Origin: Acetobacter sp. UBA5411
GTDB taxonomy: Bacteria > Pseudomonadota > Alphaproteobacteria > Acetobacterales > Acetobacteraceae
Direction of reading: 5' to 3'
NCBI RefSeq assembly: GCF_002409645.1
Contig: NZ_DHNR01000009.1
Coordinates: 33,963-97,962, forward strand
DNA: 64,000 nt
The position numbers and the translations under genes are program-made. Within the stretch, counting starts at the first letter, position 1. The number at the start of each line of letters is the position of its first letter. Below are positions 17,570 to 25,149 of this stretch, one piece after another. The notes under the pieces are model-generated. The model was not told the DNA's origin and did not search any database. It was given only the letters and a program-made list of their open reading frames with translations.

Positions 17570-18319
17570 TTGGCGGGCGGTTCAAGTATCAACGTGCTCG
17601 AGCAGTTCGAGCTGCATCCGGTTCTGGGTGGGTTGGGCGAGGCTCTAAGTCTCAGTCAGGCACCCATTTTCATGGTTGTGGCATGCGTGCTTGTTCTGGC
17701 TTTCCTTCATTTCGGGATGAAACCGGCAGCAGTTGTTCCTGGTCGCCTTCAGGCTGCGGCTGAAATCTGCTACGAGTTCATCCATAATCTGGCGGTGGAT
17801 ACGATCGGACCTGAAGGGACTGCTTTCTTTCCTTTCATTTTCGCTTTGTTCTTCTTTATCCTCGCTGGTAACTATCTGGGGCTCATCCCCTTCTCCTATA
17901 CCTTCACCAGCCATATCGCTGTGACATTTGCTCTGGCGCTGATGGTGTTCCTGATCGCGATCATTGTTTCGCTGAAGGTGCAGGGGTTCAAGTTCTTCGC
18001 GCACTTCATGCCTGCGGGAGCGCCGGTGCTGCTGGCTCCGCTGCTGGTGCCGATTGAAATTCTTTCCTTTCTGTCACGTCCGGTCAGTCTGTCGATCCGA
18101 CTGTTCGCCAACATGGTGGCTGGCCACGTGATGTTCGATATCTTCGCAAGCTTCGTTATCATGCTGGCCGGCCTTGGCTTCATTGGTGATGTGCTCGCGG
18201 TTGGCCCTCTCGTGATCAATATTGCGCTGATGGGACTGGAATTGCTGGTTGGTGCTCTGCAGGCCTATGTGTTTGCTATCCTGACCTGCATCTATCTGAG
18301 GGAGGCTGTGTCCCACTAA
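17570..18319 (+). CDS. atpB: ATP synthase F0 subunit a
   Basis: A 249-residue membrane subunit that forms the proton half-channels against the c-ring. The conserved segment LSFLSRPVSLSIRLFANMVAGH (about residues 165-186) contains the essential Arg in the fourth helix. LELLVGALQAYVFAILTCIYL is the last helix, with the conserved Gln. The start is TTG, preceded by GGGGAG at 7-8 bases; no better start is available in frame. Followed by atpE. Confidence 0.95.
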   Translation: MAGGSSINVLEQFELHPVLGGLGEALSLSQAPIFMVVACVLVLAFLHFGMKPAAVVPGRLQAAAEICYEFIHNLAVDTIGPEGTAFFPFIFALFFFILAGNYLGLIPFSYTFTSHIAVTFALALMVFLIAIIVSLKVQGFKFFAHFMPAGAPVLLAPLLVPIEILSFLSRPVSLSIRLFANMVAGHVMFDIFASFVIMLAGLGFIGDVLAVGPLVINIALMGLELLVGALQAYVFAILTCIYLREAVSH

Positions 18320-18370
18320 TTGGGGCAGACCCCGTCGGGTTACGTTTTTTCGTTAATAGGGAAAATCAAA

Positions 18371-18595
18371 ATGGACCTCGCTTCAGCCCGTGAAATCGGT
18401 GCCGGTATCGCTGTAATCGCCCTTGCCGGTGTCGGCATCGGGCTCGGAAACATCTTCTCCACGCTGGTCAGCAGCATCGCTCGTAACCCTGCGGCTCGCC
18501 CGCATGTGTTCGGCCTTGGCATGCTTGGCTTCGCGCTGACAGAAGCTGTTGCGCTGTTCGCCCTTCTGATCGCCTTCCTGATCCTGTTCGTCTGA
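18371..18595 (+). CDS. atpE: ATP synthase F0 subunit c
   Basis: A 74-residue hairpin protein forming the rotor ring. MDLASAREIGAG begins helix 1, with the usual Gly pattern (GVGIGLGNIFS); the polar loop is ARNPAARP. Helix 2 carries the proton-binding Glu in GFALTEAVALFALLIAF. The ATG at 18371 gives the normal length; the frame extends upstream to 18320, but those residues are not subunit c. The Glu context (no Gln/Ser sodium ligands) points to H+ coupling. Confidence 0.96.
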   Translation: MDLASAREIGAGIAVIALAGVGIGLGNIFSTLVSSIARNPAARPHVFGLGMLGFALTEAVALFALLIAFLILFV

Positions 18596-18610
18596 GGACG
18601 GAGTAGCTTC

Positions 18611-19225
18611 GTGCGCAATCCGGTTTCCCTGATTCGTCACTCTCTCGTTGCAGGAGTCTCGAGTCTGCCGCTTCTCATGGCGGCGGCGCCCGGCGCGCAC
18701 GCGGCGGGTATGCCTCAGCTGGACTTCAGAAACCCGCTCCTTACGGGGCAGGTTATCTGGGGTGCTGGCATCTTTCTGTTTTTCTACCTCGCTTTGCGCA
18801 GTTGGGCATTGCCGAAGGTCGATACGGTTCTTGCCAGCCGTAGTCAGCGTATAAATGGTGACCTCGATCAGGCGCGTGCAGCAAAAGTCGATGCCGACAA
18901 TGCTGTCCGAGAACTGAATGAGACAAAAAAGGCAGCAGCTGCCGAGGCTCAGGCGCATCTTGATGCTGTGCTTGATGAGGAGCGCAAGCAGACAGCATCT
19001 CGTCTGGCTGAATTGGGTTCCAAGCTGGAGGTTGAAATTGCTTCAGCCGAAAAAGCTGTTGCGGAAGAACGCTCCAGGGCTCTTGAATCCCTTAAGCCGA
19101 TTGCATCCGATGTGACTGAAGCATTGGTGCAGAAGCTGACCGGAACAAAGCCTGATCGTGTCAGGATTGAAGCGGCTGTCGCAAAAGTAGCAGCTGAAAA
19201 GTCCACGATTTCGGCAATCGCGTGA
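18611..19225 (+). CDS. atpF': ATP synthase F0 subunit b'
   Basis: A 204-residue peripheral-stalk subunit. It has a signal-like or first membrane segment at the N-terminus (LPLLMAAAPGAHA), then the membrane helix VIWGAGIFLFFYLALRSWALPKV and a long Ala/Glu/Lys coiled coil. The pair b' then b is typical of Alphaproteobacteria and photosynthetic bacteria, where the stalk is a heterodimer. The GTG start lies 15 bp after atpE. Some annotators call it atpG or atpX. Confidence 0.9.
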   Translation: MRNPVSLIRHSLVAGVSSLPLLMAAAPGAHAAGMPQLDFRNPLLTGQVIWGAGIFLFFYLALRSWALPKVDTVLASRSQRINGDLDQARAAKVDADNAVRELNETKKAAAAEAQAHLDAVLDEERKQTASRLAELGSKLEVEIASAEKAVAEERSRALESLKPIASDVTEALVQKLTGTKPDRVRIEAAVAKVAAEKSTISAIA

Positions 19226-19241
19226 CGGGGAGATAGCGTCA

Positions 19242-19742
19242 GTGACAATTTTTCAAGAAGCTGGCTTCTGGTACGCGACGTCATTTGTGCTGTTTTTTGT
19301 GATCTTTGGCCCAAAGATCTGGAAACCGCTTAGAGAGCTTCTCGACGCTCGTGCCGACCGTATTCGGGTCGAGCTTGAAGAGGCTGCCCGTCTTCGTCGT
19401 GAAGCCGAACAGATGCGTGAAGATGCAACGCGTGAGCGTGAGCAGGCTTACGCGGAAGCGAATGCTGTTATCGAGCAGGCACGCAAGCAGGCGGAAGATA
19501 TGGCTTCAAAAGCCCGTGTCGAAGCCGAAGAAATGTTGAGCCGTCGCGAGCAGATGGCTCGTGATCGCATTGCGGCTGCAGAACGTGCTGCTGTTGAAGA
19601 GGTACGGGCTGCTGCGGTTGAGGCTGCTTTCAAGAGTGCCCGGCTTGTGATTGAAGAGACAGTTAACCCAGAGTCATCTGTTTCCATGATTGATAAGGCA
19701 ATTGCGGATCTGCCTGCCGCCCTGACTGCCCGTGCAGCCTGA
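19242..19742 (+). CDS. atpF: ATP synthase F0 subunit b
   Basis: A 166-residue second stalk subunit. It has an N-terminal membrane helix (FWYATSFVLFFVIFGPKIWKPL), a strongly charged coiled coil (ARLRREAEQMREDATREREQAYAE), and a C-terminal delta-binding region. Start GTG with GGGGAGA upstream. It is the last F0 gene; F1 genes (delta, alpha, gamma, beta, epsilon) are not in the window, as usual for alphaproteobacteria. The downstream GT2 gene overlaps its end by 11 bp if that gene starts at its first GTG. Confidence 0.94.
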   Translation: MTIFQEAGFWYATSFVLFFVIFGPKIWKPLRELLDARADRIRVELEEAARLRREAEQMREDATREREQAYAEANAVIEQARKQAEDMASKARVEAEEMLSRREQMARDRIAAAERAAVEEVRAAAVEAAFKSARLVIEETVNPESSVSMIDKAIADLPAALTARAA

Positions 19743-20538
19743 TAAATCCTTGTTGTCGAGCAAGGAAGCATGTCCCACAGAGAATGAAAATTTCTCTGTG
19801 GGTTCGCCTGTTTTGAGCATTGTTCTCACAGTGCTTAACGAACGGGAGAATATTATTCCTGTGTGTCAGGAATTGGCTTCCGTTCTGCCAAACCTTCCCG
19901 ACTGTGAAATTGTTTTCGTCGATGACGGAAGTGTCGATGGTACACTGGAAAAATTGATCCAGGCTCGGCAAACAATTTCTGGTCTGCAGGGATTGCGTGT
20001 TCTCAGGCACAATAGGCGTTGTGGTAAATCAGGCGCTCTAAGAACGGGCATCAAAAATGCAAAAGGTCGCTGGATTGCGACCATAGATGGGGATGGACAG
20101 GATGATCCATCTGAAATCCCCGAGTTGTTTGCATTAGGAGTTTCTGGAGAGGAAGCTGGTCGAGCACCTCTGGTCGTTGGGACACGCTTGAAGCGTAGGG
20201 ACACCATATGGCGTCGTCTGGCTACGCGCTTTGCGAATGGTCTTCGCCAGCGCATTCTGGCCGATGAGTGCCCTGATACTGGTGCGCCGATGAAGGTCTT
20301 TCTGCGTGAAGACTTCCTGAACTTGCCCCAATTTGAGGGATTGCATCGCTTTCTTCCGGCCCTCATGAAAACCTACAGGGTTCCATTGGTATGTAAGCCG
20401 GTGAGACATCGTTCCCGGCTTCATGGAGAGTCCAAATATACCAATCTTGGGCGCGCCATTGTTGGAGTGCGAGATCTGCTAGGCGTTGTGTGGCTGAGAA
20501 ACAGAACCCGATTGCCTGAAACAGTCGAAGAATGCTGA
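19732..20538 (+). CDS. GT2 family glycosyltransferase (polyprenyl-phosphate mannosyl/glucosyltransferase-like)
   Basis: A cytoplasmic GT-A enzyme of up to 268 residues that would transfer a sugar from a nucleotide donor, most likely to a polyprenyl phosphate. Conserved motifs: LSIVLTVLNERENI (about residues 28-41), EIVFVDDGSVDGT, and ATIDGDGQDDP, the DxD region. No C-terminal membrane helices. The start is uncertain: GTG 19732 overlaps atpF; TTG 19750/19753, GTG 19798 and TTG 19813 are in frame, the latter two at or after the hairpin. It overlaps the ArnT-like gene by 7 bp, so the two act together: a DPM-type donor maker and a lipid-donor-dependent transferase. Confidence 0.85.
   Translation: MQPDKSLLSSKEACPTENENFSVGSPVLSIVLTVLNERENIIPVCQELASVLPNLPDCEIVFVDDGSVDGTLEKLIQARQTISGLQGLRVLRHNRRCGKSGALRTGIKNAKGRWIATIDGDGQDDPSEIPELFALGVSGEEAGRAPLVVGTRLKRRDTIWRRLATRFANGLRQRILADECPDTGAPMKVFLREDFLNLPQFEGLHRFLPALMKTYRVPLVCKPVRHRSRLHGESKYTNLGRAIVGVRDLLGVVWLRNRTRLPETVEEC
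19774..19802 (+). terminator. Strong stem-loop just after atpF (terminator or attenuator)
   Basis: A perfect 11-bp stem: CCCACAGAGAA at 19774-19784, 7-base loop, TTCTCTGTGGG at 19792-19802. It lies 31 bp past the atpF stop. It is not followed by a strong T-run, so it may be an mRNA-end stabiliser or a partial terminator between F0 genes and the glycosyltransferases. It falls inside the predicted 5' end of the GT2 gene, which casts doubt on that gene's upstream start. Confidence 0.55.
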
Positions 20539-22205
20539 AGAGCAAGCTGACGAGCTCATTTATCAATCGCCTGCTACTTCTTGTTTTCTGTGCCTTTTTG
20601 CTCTTATTGCCTGGGCGAGCAAGCATACCTCCCTTTGATCGGGATGAGCCGCGTTACATGCAGGCTACAGCCCAGATGCTTGAGAGCCATGATTTCATTG
20701 ATGTGCGGTTTCAGGATAAACCGCGATATCTTCAGCCTGCTGGAATTTACTGGCTTGAGGCTGCCGCCGTTTCCTTAACAGGAACACTCTCCGATAGGGC
20801 TGTGTGGGCTTATCGCATTCCTTCACTTGTTGCGATGACATCCGCTATCGGTCTGACAGCATGGATGGGAGCTATACTGTTCAATCCCGCGGCGGGGCTG
20901 CTCTCGGGTGCCTTGCTGGCGACTTCAGTACTTGTAGAAGCTGAAGGGAGAATGGCGACAATTGACAGCACGCTGTTACTCGCTGTTCTTCTTGCTGAAT
21001 TTTCGCTTCTTCTCGTCCTTGAGGATAGAAGTAAAGATCGTAGGACCCCAGTTAAAACGGCTTTGCTGTTCTGGAGTGCCTTGGGTTGCGGTCTTATGCT
21101 TAAAGGGCCTGTCATTCTTATCCCCGGCCTTGGAACACCCTTGTGCTTGGCCCTTGTTGAGAGAAACGGGTCCTGGCTTCAGCGCTTACGCTTCGGATGG
21201 GGCTGGCTTGTTATGCTGGCTATTGTGGTGCCTTGGTGCGTTGCGATTGGCGTCGTTAGCCATGGAGATTTTTTTCAACACTCTGTCGGAAGAAATTTTT
21301 TAGGAAAAATAGGGCAGGGCCAGGAAGCTCACGGCGCTCCTCCAGGTTTCCATCTTCTTGTTTTTGGACTAGCTTTCTGGCCGGGGTCCTTTTTTGCGGC
21401 AGCGTCACTTCCATTTATTTGGGCACGTAGAGCAAGCTGGCAGATCCAGTATCTACTTTGCTGGATTATTCCGCATTGGATTATCTTTGAATTAATCGCA
21501 ACAAAACTTCCTCATTATGTTTTGCCGACATATCCAGCAATCGCTCTGTTTACTGGAGCAGCACTCTGTTGTTCGAGTAAAGGATGGAGTTGGCCACAAA
21601 AAAAATGGTGTAGAATAGCTTTGTTTGTCTATGGCGGCCTTTGCCTCAGTATCGGCGTGGCATTGTCGCTAGCAGGAATAGTTATCAGCAAAGTCATTGA
21701 AGGTAGAGTGCCTGCCGAAGCATGCCTTATCGCTATCGGTAGTTTTCCTCTTTTAATTTTAACTGTGCGGGCCGTTATTGCAGTCAGCATGAAGCAGGCT
21801 GCACTCTATGCAATGGGAGCGGCTACTCTGATTTATGTGGGATTGTTTTTGGGAGTTATCCCGCGTCTACATCAAATATGGCTGTCTCCCAGACTAACGG
21901 TGGCTGTTAATCGGCATTTGCCCTGTTCTGATTCTGAAATTATATCAAGCTCATTTTCTGAACCAAGCTTTGTATTTCTGATGCATGGAAGAATTAATTT
22001 TGATACCTCCAAGAATGCAGCGCGTATGTTGGAAACCAATAAATCTTGTGGGTTAGCTTTGGTTGGTAGGCGCGATGAAAAAACTTTTAACGAAGAGCTT
22101 TCGAGTAAATCCATTAAAACGATCGAATATGGGCGAGTTTCAGGATTTAATTATTCAACAGGGAAGTGGCTGGATATTGGTATATATGGCGTTTTGAACA
22201 GATGA
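20532..22205 (+). CDS. ArnT/PMT-like membrane glycosyltransferase (GT83-like)
   Basis: A 557-residue protein with about ten to twelve membrane segments. The start of the first periplasmic loop, FDRDEPRYMQATAQML (about residues 35-50), has the acidic motif of GT-C enzymes. QDKPRYLQPAGIYWLE is the second ArnT-type signature. ArnT proteins move a sugar from undecaprenyl phosphate to lipid A or related acceptors in the periplasm. ATG overlaps the stop of the GT2 gene, which could supply its lipid-linked donor. The 3' third becomes less GC-rich, leading into the AT-rich patch. Acceptor unknown. Confidence 0.87.
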   Translation: MLKSKLTSSFINRLLLLVFCAFLLLLPGRASIPPFDRDEPRYMQATAQMLESHDFIDVRFQDKPRYLQPAGIYWLEAAAVSLTGTLSDRAVWAYRIPSLVAMTSAIGLTAWMGAILFNPAAGLLSGALLATSVLVEAEGRMATIDSTLLLAVLLAEFSLLLVLEDRSKDRRTPVKTALLFWSALGCGLMLKGPVILIPGLGTPLCLALVERNGSWLQRLRFGWGWLVMLAIVVPWCVAIGVVSHGDFFQHSVGRNFLGKIGQGQEAHGAPPGFHLLVFGLAFWPGSFFAAASLPFIWARRASWQIQYLLCWIIPHWIIFELIATKLPHYVLPTYPAIALFTGAALCCSSKGWSWPQKKWCRIALFVYGGLCLSIGVALSLAGIVISKVIEGRVPAEACLIAIGSFPLLILTVRAVIAVSMKQAALYAMGAATLIYVGLFLGVIPRLHQIWLSPRLTVAVNRHLPCSDSEIISSSFSEPSFVFLMHGRINFDTSKNAARMLETNKSCGLALVGRRDEKTFNEELSSKSIKTIEYGRVSGFNYSTGKWLDIGIYGVLNR

Positions 22206-22502
22206 ATCGTGTGATTTTGTGTTCTGTTGGCTGGACTTGAGGGATATGCTTTTTGGCATAGGTTTATAATCAGGCAAGCATCGTCTTACATGAACCGGGG
22301 CTCTACGCTGGACCAAAGAACGACAACGAGTATCCATGACAGACCACGCAGCATTGGGTGTGTTGGCATTATTAGGTAGATAGTCAGGTCGGCCTGCCAG
22401 CAGGGCAATTGTGACCCGCTCTGCAGGTGTCGTAATTTCCCAGAGAGTTTCGGGATTAATGCGGCCTGTCGTGATCAGTCGAGCGGCTTCGACTATGCGC
22501 AT
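22155..22502 (-). CDS. Small hypothetical protein
   Basis: A 115-residue frame with a good ribosome site (AAGGAAAGGATAAAGAT before the ATG at 22500-22502). The first 75 residues read like a real protein (ARLITTGRINPETLWEITTP, ERVTIALLAGRPDYLP). The last 40 look random, and the frame overlaps the 3' end of the ArnT-like gene by about 50 bp, so the true product may be shorter or the tail altered by a frameshift. I do not recognise a family. It is divergent from the beta-helix gene across the AT-rich spacer. Confidence 0.4.
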   Translation of the reverse strand: MRIVEAARLITTGRINPETLWEITTPAERVTIALLAGRPDYLPNNANTPNAAWSVMDTRCRSLVQRRAPVHVRRCLPDYKPMPKSISLKSSQQNTKSHDSSVQNAIYTNIQPLPC

Positions 22503-23178
22503 ATCTTTATCCTTTCCTTCTAGAAAATAGTGAAGTTAGGACTTTGATAACTCAAGAAGGTTTCGGAGAAGTTAAAGTTTGCCTAGTTTGGGGTAGAATT
22601 AACAGTCGGGCAATCAAGGTTTCTATATTAAAATCTTTAGCCTGTTTTCAGTGAAGGCTGAGGGAAGGGAAAGGAAATTTTTCTTGCATATATAAATATA
22701 AAAATTTATATAAAATAAAAGATATACATTAAATATAAATTTTACTGCAGTAAACATGTGTTTTTAACAAATAGTAACTATTTTATTTTTCAATATAAAA
22801 ATTAGATTTTTAGCAGTTTATAATTTCTATTTTGAGTATCTATGTTATTGTAGTATGAGAGCTATATTTTGAAAATATACAATAGAATTATAGTTAATTT
22901 GTGTTTTTAATAATTATTCGCGAAATATTGTTGATTTAATTGCGCGATTTATTATAAACTTTTATTTAATAAAATAAGTAAAATGCAGATACTGAAATTA
23001 TAAATATTATTTATATAAAAATAAATAAAATCCTATATATAGAGCTATATTTCAAGAAAACAAAGTGCGAATTTTAAAAATGCTTTTACTTATAGTGAAT
23101 AATTTGGATTTTTCAGAAAGCTTGCATTTTTTCGCGATATGGTAATAAGTATATAAAAAATGCATAATATATGGGTTA
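22503..23178. other. Extremely AT-rich intergenic region
   Basis: About 675 bp made almost entirely of A/T from about 22650 on (long runs such as TTTATATAAAATAAAAG), in sharp contrast to the GC-rich neighbours. No gene, RNA or hairpin terminator is supported. It separates two divergent starts and probably holds their promoters. The composition fits DNA gained by transfer, or a site silenced by an AT-binding nucleoid protein. Confidence 0.7.
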
Positions 23179-24138
23179 ATGGAAATGATATATTATCGTA
23201 ACGTTTTGTTTGCATTGTGTTTTGTTAGTAGTCTTCATACTGCTAAAGCAGCTGATGATAGCTCTACTTTACAAGATCAGTTAGACGTTTGTTATGCAAA
23301 AAAAAGCAACTGCGTTATCGATCTTCATGGCGCTAAAAAGGTGCTTTCAAAAACATTAAAAATAAACCCTGAGTTGGTAACCATAAGAGATGCTATATTT
23401 GAATGCCGCATGAATAATGGTGCATGTTTTTATATATCCGAAGAAGGATATGGACACCGTAGCGATGCTACAATTAATAAGCTTGAGCATATTACTCTTT
23501 TTGGAAACAAATCAATTGATGGAATTGTCATGAATTATACTAATCCAAGAGATTATGTGACTAATGCGGCTTTTACTCTTTCAAGTGTGTCTATTCAGGG
23601 ATTTAATCATGGGTTGGTCCTGGGAAGCGGAGTTTGGGGAGTAGATATGTTCAATGTAATAATTGGGGGAGGGAATACTGGCATTTTCGTGCCTCCTGGT
23701 ACAAAAAATGCCGGAGAAAGGAATACTTTTGTTGGTGGCGCTATTTACAACAATGCGATTGTTGGGCTTGATGAGGAATCAAATATTGAACTGGATTTTC
23801 AAGGAACAAGTTTCGATTATAACAATCAGCAGATGTTTTTGAATGGACCAACTGATTTTACCGGGCATTTGGAAAACAGCGAAAGCACAAAGCCCGAGAT
23901 CGTATTGAATGCTCTCCCTGGTGTGGCTGCCGGCTCATTGTATATGAGCGCTGGTTCTACGATTACTGTAAATGGATGGAATCCAAAAGCGCCAAAACAA
24001 CCGTGTTATGTGGAAACCAAGGTTTCGTGGAGTAATGTCAAACTGCCCGCAACAGTCTATGGTTTTGGTGGAACTATAGGTGGACTTTGTGGTCCTGGAA
24101 AAGTAGTGACATGGGATGGTGAGGCTCCCAAATTCTAA
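23179..24138 (+). CDS. Secreted protein, probably right-handed beta-helix, unknown function
   Basis: A 319-residue protein with a Sec signal (NVLFALCFVSSLHTAKA, cleavage before ADDSS). The mature part begins with a short helix-like segment and LHGAKKVLSKTLKINPELVTIRD. It then has repeated short strands and Gly/Asn turns (ITLFGNKSIDGIVM, VSIQGFNHGLVLGSG, NVIIGGGNTGIFV, FVGGAIYNNAIVGL), the look of a parallel beta-helix as in pectate-lyase-like or tailspike proteins. Four to six Cys could form disulfides. Codon use is AT-rich, unlike flanking genes, suggesting transfer. No catalytic residues recognised; polysaccharide binding or cleavage is only a guess. Confidence 0.65.
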   Translation: MEMIYYRNVLFALCFVSSLHTAKAADDSSTLQDQLDVCYAKKSNCVIDLHGAKKVLSKTLKINPELVTIRDAIFECRMNNGACFYISEEGYGHRSDATINKLEHITLFGNKSIDGIVMNYTNPRDYVTNAAFTLSSVSIQGFNHGLVLGSGVWGVDMFNVIIGGGNTGIFVPPGTKNAGERNTFVGGAIYNNAIVGLDEESNIELDFQGTSFDYNNQQMFLNGPTDFTGHLENSESTKPEIVLNALPGVAAGSLYMSAGSTITVNGWNPKAPKQPCYVETKVSWSNVKLPATVYGFGGTIGGLCGPGKVVTWDGEAPKF

Positions 24139-24241
24139 AAATAGTATTGCTTGAAATATAGATTCCTACTGGTTGTCTTTCTGCTAAAACGGAAACGTCA
24201 GCAGTGCATTTTGGATGAGATGTTATTGTAATTTAATAAGA

Positions 24242-25111
24242 TTATCTAACATCGATTATCAATCTATGCAGCCAATTTCGGTCAATACGCTTGGCATCAA
24301 TGAAAGTTACATCTCCAGCGGCCGATAGCGTATGCAGCCCTTGTGTATATGGAGCGCAACGTGCGGGCGCTCTCAGTTCGGTGCCAGGATTAAAGCTGGA
24401 AGTGGCCGATAGAGGGAGAGTGGCACTTATAAGACGGACGCTATCGCCATAAGCATTGGATGCAGTCCGGGTCGGTAATATGATCCTGCCTTCTTGTATG
24501 ACAGGAGAGCCGCCCATCCGACTAATGCTTTTATCACCTTCAGTTGTCTGCGTGGAGATGTTTTCCCATGGTCCGCACAAATGCGTTGACTGGGCAATTT
24601 TGAGCGTCTTAGGCGCAGAGTCAGGCGAAGTATAAAACATCCACCACAACCCATCACTTTTCGTAGGCGTGGCGTTAATTGTAGGGTAGGGAAATGAAAA
24701 CTCAGGTACAGCTTCCCATTGCCAAGGAAAATCTACAGCACGGTACAGCGTCAGTCTGCTCGATCCACAAGGATCTGGAAGCATCCAGATTTCACCATCG
24801 TCTTCGATGAGTGTTGGATAAGTCAGGTTCCATGCTTCAGAAAGAACAACTCGTTCCTCCATGACCTGAAACATTCCGTTCAGACGAAAAGCCTTTATGA
24901 CGCTTTTGCGTGTTCGGTAGTCATAATATTTAGCAAGAACATATAGATCACCTTTGTGCCACATACCGAATGGATCGGATAAGGAACGGAAAGAACCGTT
25001 CAAAGGCAGCCAGTGAATCGGAAATGGATCAATAGAACCCGCTTCGATTATACGCTGGATGGGAGCAGTAATGGCTCCTATTTTCCAGATATCGGTCCTG
25101 AAAATACTCAT
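24242..25111 (-). CDS. Beta-propeller protein related to glucosamine inositolphosphorylceramide transferase N-domain
   Basis: A 289-residue protein without signal or membrane segment. It resembles the five-bladed GH43-like domain found in GINT1-type and related bacterial sugar-transfer proteins: FRSLSDPFGMWHKGDLYVLAKYYDY, SEAWNLTYPTLIEDDGEIWMLPD, FPYPTINATPTKSDGLWWMFYTS and RMGGSPVIQEGRIILPTRT. The repeated 'DP/YP...G..W.' pattern marks the blades. It begins 38 bp after recJ ends on the same strand and is probably cotranscribed at the end of that operon. It could act on a surface glycan. The family call is moderate; the reaction is unknown. Confidence 0.6.
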   Translation of the reverse strand: MSIFRTDIWKIGAITAPIQRIIEAGSIDPFPIHWLPLNGSFRSLSDPFGMWHKGDLYVLAKYYDYRTRKSVIKAFRLNGMFQVMEERVVLSEAWNLTYPTLIEDDGEIWMLPDPCGSSRLTLYRAVDFPWQWEAVPEFSFPYPTINATPTKSDGLWWMFYTSPDSAPKTLKIAQSTHLCGPWENISTQTTEGDKSISRMGGSPVIQEGRIILPTRTASNAYGDSVRLISATLPLSATSSFNPGTELRAPARCAPYTQGLHTLSAAGDVTFIDAKRIDRNWLHRLIIDVR

Positions 25112-25149
25112 AATGAGTCAATAGCGGGATTCAGAACGCCTTCCAATGG

